Positions 10,471-23,808 are shown, counted from the stretch's first letter. The stretch: DNA of 64,000 bases from Neckera pumila (GCA_963969595.1 OZ018408.1:23557823-23621822); one strand, 5' to 3'. Made by a program: numbers and translations. Notes: generated by a model from the letters alone, not told the origin.

Positions 10471-12006
10471 TTCAATCCTTTTTATGGTCTCCACAGTTAG
10501 CCATGGTTAGGTTTAGTCCAAGTCTTGGGTCCCAAAGAAGCGTGTCTTGAACTCAAAGAAAACTGTACCTTAGGCGGGAAGTAATTAGGACTTGGGTGCT
10601 AAGGAGAAAATTAGTCAAGTCAACCAAACTTGTCCAAGAAGGCACCCCAAATTCAAAAAATTCAAACTTCTACTTCTCATGGATTAGTTAAGACCACACA
10701 AAAAGCCTAATAGCCACCAATCATTGCTCAGGCCTGTAACATGCTAGACACGCCTATAGTGACAACCAAAGAGATTGATCAAGTCAAATTACCTTGTGCC
10801 ATAGTCCATCCCGCATGGAAGCTTCTAATTTTTCAATCCCTATGCTAGATTACACTAAGACCACTTATACAAAGAATAAAAAATTGCACTTATATGGTAT
10901 GGTTTGAGTCAAGTGATGTAAAATCAATTTTTATGGCTAGAAGAACTATGAAGACCCCCTAAAAGAACCAAAAAAAGGTTAGAATTGATAATTTGGTGTC
11001 TAAAAAAGACTATATGGCTAAAAAGGTTTACAAAGAACTACTACAAAGAAAATTAGACATACAAGAAGGTGGGTGAGGCTTCTAGGTCAAAAAAATCATA
11101 TGGTAAGTGTTAAACAACATCCTACCAAAGATCCCACAATCAAAAGCAAATTAACAATGGCAAAACAAGAATAGGCCATTAACTTGCTTGAAGTATTTAT
11201 AAGGGACCAGCCTCCTTAAAAAGAACATGTTTTCTAGAAGGGATAAAAACCACAATCTTCTTTGTTAAAATTAGACTTTTAGAGATTTATAATGTAACAA
11301 GTATGAAGGTTTAGAATTTAGGATTTAGGGTTGAAGTCTAGGATAGATGCGCAAAGATGTTCAACCTGGAAGGTTGCAATCTTTGATAAAAATGAGGATA
11401 TAGGTGCAAATATTAGGTATTTAATGAGGAAGTATTATTTTTTGTCTCTTGTTAATTTTGCACCCTATCATTATGTAATTTTCTAATGTGGTTCATTAAA
11501 GGAGGGGCATACATTAATTGTAATGCCCAATTGCAATGAATATATTACATACTATATTATTTTGATTTTTTTGCACTACTCACAATTATAAAATTTAGTG
11601 TAGGATTTAGGATTTACAATTAAGGGTCTTTTTAACTCTTTAGGGCTTTGAGGTCTAAAAATTCATATCTAATTCCATAAAGCTTTAAAAAAAATGAAAT
11701 GATTTGGATTAAATGCCAATTCCATTTGTCTTTCAAAGGAAAGGTTATTAGAAAACATTTCAAAAAGTCCAAATCATATATCAAGAAGAAGAAACAAGCA
11801 AGCAAAACTTGATAGTTTCAAGTAGATTGAATGAGTAGAAGCCAACTTTGACAAATATGCTTTGTTCCAAGCTTGTTTTCTAGAGAATAGTAATGCTTGT
11901 GGAAAATTTAAACAAAGGCTAAAAATGTGAGTCCTAGCTGAAGGGAGAAGATTCAAGCAATTGTGCAATTTCAAAACTTTGTGATCATGTAGCTTAAAAG
12001 CATTCT
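10471..12006. other. Inner part of left arm, no gene recognised
   Basis: AT-rich sequence identical in inverse to 22273-23808. The 127-residue minus-strand frame at 11774-12157 runs past the arm boundary and has no recognisable family, so I treat it as chance. Confidence 0.5.
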
Positions 12007-12071
12007 CAACCCTTTGTGAATAATTCAACGTATAAAGTAGCAAGTATAGATATTTTACATGGTTCAAGCAC

Positions 12072-12807
12072 TTAATTTTTGAATGCCGCGGATGCCATTC
12101 TGTGGCGTTCCAATGACAATAATGTTGAGCTAGGAAGAGTTCAAAAGCGTTTTTCATCCTCCTTTTCTTTGTTGACCTTTCAGATTGGGTTATAAAGAGT
12201 ATACAATTGAATTTGTACTCTTTCCAATTTTTGTCTTTACAAAAATGAGAAGCTACTAAAAAAAACGGATCACAAAATATGCTATTCTAGAGTATTTTGG
12301 GAAGTTGTTGGTCCTGCTTTAAATCTGAAAAATCTCCACAAAAATGACGTTTTTTGAGTTTGAGTCAAACTAACAAAATGAAGGTCATCTACTCTAGTTT
12401 CTACTCCAATTTGAATTTTGATAAAATTCCTTATATTTCATATTTTATTGCAATTTGAACATTAGGTGTATTTTCAATGTCTATTATTTTCTAATTATAG
12501 AATGATACGGAAACTCAATTGATACCATTAAGTTTGTCATTGTGATGTACACTTATGGTGAAATTTTTAAGTTTTTTGAAATATTTTTCTATTTAATATG
12601 ATTTTTCTTCACTTTTCCTTCAAAAATTCTTAAAAAATTTAATTTTCCATAAAATATCCTAATAATTTTCTTAAGTAAAGAAGACATGTACTTTCATCTT
12701 TGAAAAATAATTATAAAAATTTTCATACATATCTAGTTGCAAAATGGTAGCAAATTGAATGATGGACAGTGAGATTTGAAATCATGGGTCCGTCATTTAG
12801 AGGTTAA
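12072..12807. mobile_element. TTAA-flanked family B element (piggyBac-like), degenerate copy
   Basis: It starts at TTAA (12072) and ends at TTAA (12804-12807). It aligns along its length with the reverse complement of the 735-bp element at 61936-62670. Shared landmarks include GCCATTCTGTGGCG near the start, the GTTTGAGTCAAACTAACAAA region near 12360, and GGTTAAGGC at the end. The termini here are worn (TTAATTTTTGAATG instead of TTAACCCAGAAACG), so this is an old copy. It begins 66 bp inside the inner edge of the left arm. No transposase. Confidence 0.6.
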
Positions 12808-14339
12808 GGCAAGTCCAGCATATCATCATGGAACCAGCTTGATGTGAGAACTTAGTTATTTACGCACAAATTGACGCAAATAACTCATATGGCCCCCCCA
12901 AATATATAATGGCTAGATCAAAAATTGTTACTAATTAATATGTGATATGGTTATGGATGATTATAAGAAACACTTGTCCTATTTTGCATCATATTTTGCC
13001 TTTTGATTTATTTTTTGGCTATAACTTTTGCGTTCTAGCTCGAAATGATTCAAAATTCATAGGCAAGGTACTCATGACTAGTAGACACCTTGTATGTTTT
13101 TTTGGGGGAGTTATAGAAAAAAATATTGTCCAAAAATAGCTCCTTATTTTATATCACACTTACCAAATTCGGGATTTTTTGAACAAAGTCGTACCCAAAA
13201 AAAAAAATTTGGAGCTGAAATTTAGAGGGAATGGTCTTCTAGTGTACTTTTAGCTTCTATTTAAAGAATTTTGAAAAATAATTAATTATATGCTGTGTAG
13301 AAGTCCACAAAGTGAACCTCTTTCTACTTGCATTTTGAGACATGAAAAACTATTCTGTTTTTTTTTTGGTGAATAACCATTTCCATAGAGTTAATTACAA
13401 ATGGCCAATTTTTATTTTTTTATTTAATTTCTTTCCTACTTTCTACTAATTAAAACATCAAAATATGTATATTCTTGAGATTTGAGACTTTTCTAGTTAT
13501 CCTACTTAGAGAAATTTTCTATGGTTTTCCTTTGGTTATTAACTTCATCTTATAGGTGTATACAACCATACCTTGGCTATATTATTTTTTTAAATTTCAA
13601 AAAAAGTTTCTAAATTGAAAGTGCTCCAAAATAAGGCAAGAGTATTGTAAAATACAAGAAAATCGGCAAGTGTTTCTTGCAATCACCTTTATGAACCTAA
13701 ACCTCATCAAAATTTCACTAAAAGTCAATTAAAATGCTCAGCAAAGTAGTTTATCTATGCAGAGCTGTTGAAAAATAGCACATACTCAATTGTGCTTAAA
13801 AAAAATTTGGGCTAAATATGGACACAAATTGCATGTGGTAGGCTGATGACCTTCATTCAATTCTCATACTAAGACTAGTGTATAAGTTAGATCATCAAAG
13901 CTTAAAGAATCTAGATTAAAAGGACATTGAAGTGTAAATGTAGGCTTAAATGCTAGTCCTAATTAAACCCATATTTAAGATTTTTGTCCCACTAAATTAA
14001 TAGAAAAGGGGATATACCCTAAGTCAAAATTTTCCTAATGCATCCCATTATTTCACACCCTATAGTGTTTATAATACACCCAATGACATTTTATATACAC
14101 TATAGTATAGTTAATCAATTTATAATTTTTATCCTTAATGTTTTTTTGACATCCTACATTTATTTGTACTTATATGGCTACTTCTACCACTTACTATCCC
14201 CCAAGAGGTTGCATTAGAGAAAAGATAAGGCCAGCAAAGGATTGCTCTATAGTAACAAATATAGCTATTAAAAGGAGACTAGAGAGCCTTTAGAATATGC
14301 CGGAATAATATGGTCAAACACTATGAATTTTGCAAATTT
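12808..14339. other. Gene-free AT-rich stretch
   Basis: No coding frame, terminal repeats or tandem arrays were recognised. Distant resemblance of about 13480-13620 to the complement of 31680-31760 is possible but too weak to claim. Confidence 0.4.
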
Positions 14340-15584
14340 TGTCAGACCACTGTAAATTAAGGCAACATAGGGCAACAAAGCACAGTACAAGGTAATCAAA
14401 CTCACAAGTTCATTTTTTCTTTTTTAAAACAAGCATGCTGAAAAATGAACACACAATTGTCAATTAGAAAGTTTAACCAATGAAGTGACTTTTGTGTCAC
14501 ATATTTAATTTTGTGCCATAGTGACATTTATGCCACTTAACCAATGGTGTGTATTTGATGGAGAGAAGAAAAGCTCTTTAACCAAGTGGAATAGTAGTAG
14601 GATAAATAATCCACATGAAATATGTAAACTACAATTAAAAGGAGCTCCACTGCTTATGGTTAAGTGAAAATGCAAAAATTGTGTTAATAGTCAAATTTTA
14701 AACCTCATTTAGGCATAGTAAAACAAATAATCTCAAAAAACTTTAAACTCATACAAGTTGTGAAATCAAGCTTGGTTTAAAATTCTTCAAAACCAAAACT
14801 TCAAAATGCAGTCAAAAAATCCATTTGAGATTTCAAGACTCTCCAACTATGTCTATAACTGGATGAATCTAGTTATAATCATAAGTGGTGATTTTGGGAA
14901 CTAATGAATTAAAATGTTTTCATAGTATTTACAAATATATCATATTTAAAGATAGGTTTACTTGTAGAAAAATGCAACCCTACTTCAATCAGTTTACTCA
15001 ATAGTCAACCACTTGGCACACTTTCACATTTCTAATTTTACAAAAATATAGACAACAACTTATTAAAGTATCTCCGTAAAGTAGGATGACTTTCATCTAA
15101 GCAGTACTAAAAAAGAAACGTGCATTTGAATTTATACCTACAATAGAGAATTAGAGAGGACCAATACTTCAACCTCTACCTACAAGAAGAAGTTGTAGAG
15201 ATTCCATCTCGCCCAAAAACATTTAAACATTAAGCATTCATTACAAATAGTTTGAAGACATTCTACATCATTGCACCTATATAATTATTCTCAATGGTTT
15301 AGAGATAAAGATTATCAATATCAGAAACTAATCTTTATAACACATCCAACTTTATTCAATATAAAATATGCAACACTAAAAGTAAGCAAGTTCAATATGC
15401 CTTCTTTGTCAATTTAAGCTTCACATGTACAAATACAGTTTATTATTTTTATAATATTTAATCCTATTGTTAGTCTATATTATATTATAGAATGTGTTTC
15501 ATTAGGTGAAAGTTATCTATAGTGAGCATCCTAGGTAATATAACATTATTTTTTTTTCTGTAACTTTAGATAACAAGACATAGG
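14340..15584. repeat. Dispersed repeat, inverted relative to 30.8-33.6 kb
   Basis: 14340-14830 matches the complement of about 33060-33640, for example AACCAATGAAGTGACTTTTG. 14880-15470 matches the complement of about 30800-31480, for example CTTGTAGAAAAATGCAACCC. 15206-15584 is also the outer left arm of a large palindrome whose right arm is 17606-17955. At 14553 it holds the empty site of the CACTA MITE found at 33281. Confidence 0.7.
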
Positions 15585-16514
15585 TTAACCCCTAAAGGAC
15601 CAACATGCATTTTTGGCAACATAGTAATTTTGGGCAGGTATGTGTGATTGGAGATTTGCATATTTTGGGATGAAATTTTTATAGAAGGTGGGGACGAGGA
15701 ATACCTTTCATATGCACCAAATTTCATGACATTTGGAAATACATGTCAAAAGTTATGGCCTAATTTGTTACTTTTTTTTGTAACCGGGCAATCCGGGCAG
15801 ATAAAAAAAAATCACTTTTTTCAAAAATAAAAATTTGAAATTGGTTTATTAGATTTATATATATGTGGAAAGCCTTGAATCATTCCATTTTGATCAATGA
15901 GTCAAACGTTACAAGGATTTTTAGTTTGCGGGCAGTTATGGATTGTCTACTCTAAAATAAACCTTAAAGTTGTTTATTTCACTCAATTTTTAATATTTTC
16001 AAAAAAAATAAAATTTTAGGATGTAGATTGTTTATTACAACATTGCAACCATTGGGATTGGCATTTTTCAATTCCATAATTAACTTCTTAACAATTTAGT
16101 ATTTTGAACCATTTTCTACTTCTTTCTACTTACTATTTTTTTCCTATATGTTGTACAATTCCAAATAATCTGAAAATTTTCAAGCATGTAGCCAACCAGC
16201 TTTGAAGAATGAATCCAAAGAAGCACAACCATTTTAGAATTTTTTTCATAATAATCTGACCTTGTGAAGTGCAGCTGCCCGATTTTTGCAAGGCCAAAAA
16301 AAGGACTTTTGCCACTTCAAACGCTAATATCTTCCAATTTACACAATGAAAATTTTTGAAATTTTTTCCACACATTCACAAACCAAAGTACTACAAGATC
16401 CTAAGGTTACATGTGTCCAAAAATTATATTGTTCAAAAATTTGGTACTTGTGCTAGAAATGGCAGTTTTGGAGCATTTTTGGTGAGAACATAGTCAAGGA
16501 ACTTTAGGGGTTAA
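15585..16514. mobile_element. TTAA-flanked family A element inside a palindrome arm
   Basis: It opens TTAA-CCCCTAAAGGACCAACATG and closes GGAACTTTAGGGG-TTAA. The same subfamily as 49240 is indicated by the internal GGCAACATAG / CTATGTTCT ends and overall colinearity. The flanks CATAGG and TCCTGGTGTAAAT are contiguous in the complementary arm near 17595-17615 (ATTTACACCAAGACTAACCT), which marks the insertion exactly at a TTAA. Confidence 0.85.
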
Positions 16515-17606
16515 TCCTGGTGTAAATGCATCACAAATATTAATAACTACTTTTGCGGCAACAATATTTTATCTTTTGTTTTATCTTTATTTTATTCTTG
16601 TTTTACCTTTATCTTTATCTTTTATCTTTTTTTTACTTTTTACAACTTCTTGGATATAAATCACCCAACTTCTACCATCTTCAAGTATATTTTCATCCTT
16701 CTTTCTTTTGTGCTCCCCTACTTTTATTTATTCCTTTATTTCCATCAACTATTATTTTCTCCCATATTTCACTTTTCTAATTATTCTATTAAATCCTCTT
16801 TTTTGGTCAATTTTACATTACAGACTTCATTCTTCTACATGGCTCAAAAAAGAGATTTCTTGGCATTATTCTCAAAATTTAAGGAAAAACATGGTTTCTA
16901 GCCTATTGAATTGTTAGATGCACCACAAAAAAATTTTCCTACCAATAAACAAAAAAATTATTAGACTTTGAAGGATACAAAGACTTTGTAAAACCTCCGA
17001 GTTTTCAAAAGGTGAAGGCTATTTGGATCCACTCCGAAATTCCTAGGGAATGCTATTTTTCTATCCACCCACTCCGTAACATTTTGTTGGAGTCAATAGC
17101 CTTGCATTTTGAAAATTGGGTGTTTTGCAAAGACTTTGCATTCTGCAAAGTCTACTAAACTTTTTTGTTTTTCGGTAGGAAAAAAGTATTGTGGTGCTTT
17201 TAATAATTCAATAGATTGAAAACCACATTTTTCCTTCAAATTTGAGAACAATACCGAGAAATCTCTTTTTTGAGCCATGTGGAAGAATGGAGTATGTAGG
17301 GTGAAATTGACCAAAAAAGATTATTTAATAGAAAAATTAGAAAAGTGAAATACGGCAGAAAATAATAATTGATGGAAATAAAGGAATAAATAAAAGTAGG
17401 GGAGTACAAAAAGAGAGAAGGATGAAAATATACTTGAAGGTGGTAGAAGTTGGATGATTTATATCCAAAAAGTTATAAAAGTAAAAAAAAGATAAAAGAT
17501 AAAAGCAAAGGTAAAAATAATGATAAAGGAAAAAATAAAATAAAAGATAAAATATTATTGCCACAAAAGTAGTTATTGATATTTTGCTGCATTTACACCA
17601 AGACTA
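16515..17606. repeat. Inner part of large palindromic (foldback) element
   Basis: Left arm 16517 to about 17020 pairs with about 17100-17606. CCTGGTGTAAATGCA faces TGCATTTACACCAAG, and long TTTATCTT runs face AAGATAAA runs. The centre is near 17060. Open frames on both arms (hydrophobic, F/Y/L-rich) come from T-rich sequence and are not genes. The palindrome continues outward to 15206 and 17955, interrupted on the left by the family A insertion. Confidence 0.85.
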
Positions 17607-18360
17607 ACCTATGTCTTATTATCTAGAGGTACAGTAAAAAAATATTTTATGTTACCTAGAAAGCTCAATATAGATGACCTTCACCCAATGAAACGCATTT
17701 TACAATATAATAAAGATTAATAATAGGATTAAATTATGGATTAAACATTATTAAAATAATTAATTATATTTGTACATGTGGAGCTTAAATTGACAAAGAA
17801 GGCAAATTGAACTTGCTTACTTTTAGTGTTGCATATTATATATCGAAGAAAGTTGGATGTATTATAAAGATTAATTTTTTATATTAATAGTCTTCATCTC
17901 TTCTTCAAACTATTTGTAATGAATGCTTAATGTTTAAATGTTTTTGAGCGAATTTGCTTTCACAATGAATCATTTTATAGAAGAACTACCTATAAGCAAA
18001 CATTTCCCTTCTCCAACATATAAAAAAATGAAAACTTGACAACATCCTTGAATTAACATTGAAACATTTCAACTTGAGACCATTAATGAATTTAAATAAA
18101 ACAAGCACCTACAAGCACATAATGAAGTGACCACTTTTTTGATAAATCTTGAGAAACCTTTGTAGAATATGACTTCAAAAAAATTCAACCATAAATAATT
18201 GCTGAATCAATATTCTACACCACCATATTGAAAATGTTGAAACTATACCTTTGAATAATTGTTCATTCAATATTCCTATACCACCACATTGGAATTATTG
18301 CAACAATACCTTTGATTGACAGTATTGACTCAATACAACCTCTGACATTGTTATTTAGTG
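17607..18360. repeat. Right outer palindrome arm and dispersed repeat
   Basis: 17607-17955 complements 15206-15584. 17760-17955 matches about 30800-31110 directly. 17965-18360 matches about 32316-32690 directly, for example GAACTACCTATAAGCAAACA and GAAGTGACCACTTTTTTGAT. Confidence 0.7.
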
Positions 18361-21199
18361 CTTTTCAATCATCCGTCCATGCATTTCCAACTTATGAAGC
18401 AATTGGAAGAGCCAGTTAAAGGCCAAGTTGCTTATCATGCACCAATTAATCATTATAAAGAAGCAATCAGTTAATTAAAGGCCAAGTTGATTATCATGTG
18501 CCAATTATTCTACTTATTCATTGTGCAAAAGCAATGAATCACTTAAATTTGAACATTATATGCACATTTGGCCATGATTTGTTGTAATTCATATTATGGC
18601 CCCTTCTTTGTATTCTTTACTTTATTGTTTGATGAAAATCCTTTTTGCAAAGATGTTTCATGACCTTTGCTACAACATCAAACTATAAACTAAAATTGGA
18701 TACTAAGTTAACTTTGAATTCTAATAGCAATGATGGAATTGGCACTATTTCAATGCTTTTTGGATACAATTGAATTGACATTGATTTTGTATTGAGAATT
18801 TACCAAACTAAGTGCATAGCTTGTATTGTTTCAAATTCCAATTTATAGAGTGCTTTTATATTATTAAATCAATAAATGATTGATCTAGTGTTGATTCAAT
18901 TGTTGTTTGAGTGCTATTTCAATGCTCCGCCGTCAAATTTGGTTTAACACCAACTTTAAGACTTATAGGCATCCGTATATTCAAAGCTCCATTGTCCGAG
19001 CGAATTTTTAACACACACTCTAAGACTGAGAAAATAACAGGAAGTCAAAGCTCCGTAGTTCCGGAGGGGGGGCCACACGATGAGAGACAATTTTAAAGAG
19101 GAAAAAATCCTATATTTAGAAAATGACAATCCTAGGGGGATTCAAAACTCCACCGTGTCAGAAGGTAAGCCACACAAAGAGGGACACCTTAGAAAAGGAC
19201 AAAATGCCAAACTTAGAAAGAGCACACACGCGCAAGTTTGTACATGACACATGAGTTAATACAAGATACACTTAGACACTAAAGGCTTCCTAAAGCGGCA
19301 TCTCCAAGGTATAGTGGGGGTAGATTTAGGATTAGTACAAGACACAAGATAGACTCCCAAAGCACAAGTTAATACCCAAAACACCAAAGTCCCCTAACTC
19401 CCAAATTAGTGATTCAAAAGAAGGACAAATGACTCATAGAAACTCATGCAACAAGGTGAAAGGACCTCCAAGACCTTCAAGAATTGAAAATTAGACAACG
19501 GAGCCAAAAGTGCTCCAAAACACCGTAGAAATTTCTTTGACAAAAATGCCAAAAAATCCAACATAAGTTGGACCCATGGACTTAAAACAAGAATGGGGGT
19601 GATGTGAGAGGGAAATGGGCACCCTTTTGTAGATTTTCCATGGCACCCACCTCTCTCAAGTAACCTTCGTAATCTTATCAACTTGGATTTTCATCCTCAT
19701 CTTCTAAGATTTTCACAGCAATTGGATTTTACATTGGTTCAGCGTTGTAATTTTTGAAGTTCACCTTGAAACTTCAAATGGATTGCGCCGATGGATTTAG
19801 AAGGCCATTCGTAATCCATAGATCCTCCCATCTCCTATTCTGACATCAAAAATCCATCCTAGATTAGCACTAATTGAGGCCAACATAAAGGTAAAAATCT
19901 ACATTTTGGAATTTGCTTTTCTAACTAATGTAACTAGCTAGGATTGTTAGGAATGCTCTAGGGAGTAATAAAAAAAATCCTTTTTTGACTTAATTCCGAC
20001 TTCATGCGCTCTCGACACATCGGTCAACTTTATGCAAATCCCGCCACGTTATTAATTTAGAGGAATGTCACTGATTGGGCCACCTTCCACTTTCGGAACG
20101 CCATGAAATTTGTCGGAGCACATTATTAACATAAAAGAAGCTAATCTGATTTTTAGTGAGATTTTATCGCAGCCTAAAGAATTTCCTTGAATTTCCCGTT
20201 GTCGGTTTAGATAGTTGACCTTTTAGAAAGGGTATTTTCCTATGTCGGAAGTTTCAAAACTTATCGGGGAACTTCTCATGGAGTTTCTCGAGAGATGTGC
20301 AAGTTCATATTTTTTACTTTGCACACTCTGTTCAAGAGGGAAAAATCCACCTCTTTGAAGTAACTAGCAGTCAGAAAATCTTTCATATGCGAAAGAATCT
20401 TGGCAAATGGATTTTGCTTTTGACTCTTTGGCATGTTTCAAAATCAAAATCACAATCCAGCGGCCGCAGATTCCTTTGCTGGCCCATCTTGAGAAAATGA
20501 CTCCTACAAGTTAATATTTGGAGGTTCTACTATTTCAACGATGGGATGGAAAAACTGAAACCTCTTTGGGCGAATCTTTCCAAGGACCTGTCTAGACTCT
20601 CTTCGGACCAATTTAGCCGATTAGAGTCACATGCACAATATTTTAGGCTATTTTGGATAAAAACCCTCAAATCTTTGAACTCCTGCTATTTCTTAGGTTC
20701 TAACCTATTTAGAAGTGGAATTTAGGGATCTTTTAGGGATAAAATCCTATTATTGATTAAATGCTACATTGGTATGTAACAAACCTAATTTGGTCTTACA
20801 TTCTTTTTTGGTCTTTTTGTATCTTTTTATAACTTTAAACTACAAAGTTTTGAAGAAGAAAAAACTATGAGTCTCACGTCACGAATTGGGAGCTCACATA
20901 TGGCCTTCAAGTACTCACTGCTGCTTGGTTTGTCCTCTTGCTTGGTCTATCCAGGCATCCAGGCTCTTTCGGATTTTTTTATATTTTGGATTTTGGGGAT
21001 TTCGATTCTAATTTATGAACTCCTAATTAATTATAAGATAAATATGTTTTTTGGCACAAACTTTTAAGGCTTCTTCTAATGCTAATTTGAAAGTAATTCT
21101 AACTTTTGGAGGCTAAATTTGGTATTCTAAAATGATATTTTGGAAACTAAACTTGATAAGGTGGTGGCAACTTCTATTTTGGGGGATTTTTTATGACTT
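18361..21199. other. Gene-free stretch of the inverted-repeat spacer
   Basis: Low-complexity, partly GC-richer DNA (18.9-20.5 kb) with no family that I recognise. The 60-90-residue frames at 18911, 19406, 20297 and 20867 lack introns, homologous motifs or codon character. A short duplication (AAGGCCAAGTTG...TTATCATG) lies at about 18419 and 18478. Possibly decayed retroelement DNA; unproven. Confidence 0.4.
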
Positions 21200-21214
21200 T
21201 GAGGTTCAAATCTT

Positions 21215-21600
21215 TGCTGTAATTTTGATAAACACGCTAATTTCTAAAAATCTCAAAACAAACTAAGCCAAAGCTTCACCGTGGTTTTGATAAACACTCT
21301 AAATTCTACAAAAACTAAAAACAAACTAAGCCAAAGCTTCACCGTGGTTTTGATAAACACTCTAAATTCTACAAAAACTAAAAGCAAACTAAGCCAAAGC
21401 TTCACCGTGGTTTTGATAAACAGTCTAAATTCTACAAAAACTAAAAACAAACTAAGCCAAAGCTTCACCGTGGTTTTGATAAACACTCTAAATTCTACAA
21501 AAACTAAAAACAAACTAAGCTAAAGCTTTGTGAGGTTTTGATAAACACTCTAATTTCTAAAAATCCCAAATCAACTAAGCCAAACCTTTGCCGTGCTTTG
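21215..21600. repeat. 63-bp minisatellite, about four clean units plus worn ends
   Basis: The unit begins CCAAAGCTTCACCGTGGTTT and includes TAAACACTCTAAATTCTAC. Four nearly identical copies occupy about 21268-21520, with degenerate half-units on both sides. Because 63 is a multiple of three, frames stay open on both strands (80 and 86 residues) as a by-product. Confidence 0.9.
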
Positions 21601-21704
21601 GGGTTTACAAGAAACTAAGACAAGATTTTGCTTGTTAGTAAGGTTCGTTAGTACACTCTAAAACACAAAAACATGTTAGTGAAGACGGATTAAGAGACAA
21701 TTGC

Positions 21705-22214
21705 TTAACTCCTAAAGGACCATTGTCCCTTTGGGGGACAAATGCGTTTTTGGGTAGATACCTATAAGCTGAAATTTTCTCTTGATTTTTTGAAACTTTT
21801 TTTGGAGGTAGAAAAGCTGATTAGCTTTGTGGAAATATAATTTCTTCACATTTGGTGCTTGGGAACATAATTTATGACCAAACAAGCTCAAAACAAGGGA
21901 CGGCGGGCAACTCGGGCAGCCAAAAAAAATGGACAAAAATTTGAAATTTTTTTTTTATATTTGTTTTCTCATAGATTATATTTTTATTTATCTGAAGAGC
22001 TTTGATTCATTTCATTTGGATTTGTAATGAGAAAGTTCTAGACATTCTTGTTTTTTGGGCAATTAGAGCATCTTCTTGAAAAAAATAACTTCAAGGATGC
22101 ATTTCTGAATGCAATTTTTCAAATTTTCAGTTTTTTTTTTTTGCATGGTTTGTATTACTTGCTAGAATAGTCTCACCATTGAGATTAGTGCATTTAGGCC
22201 CTTTATGGGTTGAA
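21705..22214. mobile_element. Family A element, 3'-deleted copy
   Basis: It begins TTAACTCCTAAAGGACCATTG and follows the 1350 and 36154 copies closely to about 22190 (CACCATTGAGATTAGTGCAT). It then jumps to a worn end, GGCCCTTTATGGGTTGAA. It is about 510 bp instead of 930, so its 3' half is missing. It ends about 58 bp before the right arm of the inverted repeat. Confidence 0.7.
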
Positions 22215-23808
22215 GGAAAACATTAGACGCCCCCCTAAGCGCCATTGTCAAGATATGGAAGGAAGCAGGCTTAGAATGCTTTTAGGCTACATGATCACAA
22301 AGTTTTGAAATTGCACAATTGCTTGAATCTTCTCCCTTCAGCTAGGACTCACATTTTTAGCCTTTGTTTAAATTTTCCACAAGCATTACTATTCTCTAGA
22401 AAACAAGCTTGGAACAAAGCATATTTGTCAAAGTTGGCTTCTACTCATTCAATCTACTTGAAACTATCAAGTTTTGCTTGCTTGTTTCTTCTTCTTGATA
22501 TATGATTTGGACTTTTTGAAATGTTTTCTAATAACCTTTCCTTTGAAAGACAAATGGAATTGGCATTTAATCCAAATCATTTCATTTTTTTTAAAGCTTT
22601 ATGGAATTAGATATGAATTTTTAGACCTCAAAGCCCTAAAGAGTTAAAAAGACCCTTAATTGTAAATCCTAAATCCTACACTAAATTTTATAATTGTGAG
22701 TAGTGCAAAAAAATCAAAATAATATAGTATGTAATATATTCATTGCAATTGGGCATTACAATTAATGTATGCCCCTCCTTTAATGAACCACATTAGAAAA
22801 TTACATAATGATAGGGTGCAAAATTAACAAGAGACAAAAAATAATACTTCCTCATTAAATACCTAATATTTGCACCTATATCCTCATTTTTATCAAAGAT
22901 TGCAACCTTCCAGGTTGAACATCTTTGCGCATCTATCCTAGACTTCAACCCTAAATCCTAAATTCTAAACCTTCATACTTGTTACATTATAAATCTCTAA
23001 AAGTCTAATTTTAACAAAGAAGATTGTGGTTTTTATCCCTTCTAGAAAACATGTTCTTTTTAAGGAGGCTGGTCCCTTATAAATACTTCAAGCAAGTTAA
23101 TGGCCTATTCTTGTTTTGCCATTGTTAATTTGCTTTTGATTGTGGGATCTTTGGTAGGATGTTGTTTAACACTTACCATATGATTTTTTTGACCTAGAAG
23201 CCTCACCCACCTTCTTGTATGTCTAATTTTCTTTGTAGTAGTTCTTTGTAAACCTTTTTAGCCATATAGTCTTTTTTAGACACCAAATTATCAATTCTAA
23301 CCTTTTTTTGGTTCTTTTAGGGGGTCTTCATAGTTCTTCTAGCCATAAAAATTGATTTTACATCACTTGACTCAAACCATACCATATAAGTGCAATTTTT
23401 TATTCTTTGTATAAGTGGTCTTAGTGTAATCTAGCATAGGGATTGAAAAATTAGAAGCTTCCATGCGGGATGGACTATGGCACAAGGTAATTTGACTTGA
23501 TCAATCTCTTTGGTTGTCACTATAGGCGTGTCTAGCATGTTACAGGCCTGAGCAATGATTGGTGGCTATTAGGCTTTTTGTGTGGTCTTAACTAATCCAT
23601 GAGAAGTAGAAGTTTGAATTTTTTGAATTTGGGGTGCCTTCTTGGACAAGTTTGGTTGACTTGACTAATTTTCTCCTTAGCACCCAAGTCCTAATTACTT
23701 CCCGCCTAAGGTACAGTTTTCTTTGAGTTCAAGACACGCTTCTTTGGGACCCAAGACTTGGACTAAACCTAACCATGGCTAACTGTGGAGACCATAAAAA
23801 GGATTGAA

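Larger units (their letters stand above)
6500..12006. repeat. Left arm of 5,507-bp inverted repeat
   Basis: Every position p compared pairs with 34279-p in the right arm (22273-27779). This holds at both ends and through all internal landmarks, so there is no net indel over 5.5 kb. The only mismatch I found is near the inner edge (about 11994, T versus C). Outside 6500 and 12006 the match stops at once. The arm holds gene X debris on the minus strand, three hairpins, a 47-bp minisatellite and a 190-bp tandem duplication. This implies very recent duplication or gene conversion, or an assembly artefact. Confidence 0.95.

Noticed and set aside
16553..17564. Hydrophobic small proteins on both arms
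   Set aside because: T-rich palindrome arms encode F/L/Y/S runs by composition. No ATG context or conservation.
18900..20520. Possible LTR retrotransposon
   Set aside because: No paired LTRs, primer-binding site, or protease, reverse transcriptase or integrase motifs could be seen.
21253..21523. Repeat proteins of 80 and 86 residues on opposite strands, and a CRISPR-like appearance
   Set aside because: They are by-products of the 63-bp minisatellite. Units are contiguous with no variable spacers, and the DNA is eukaryotic.
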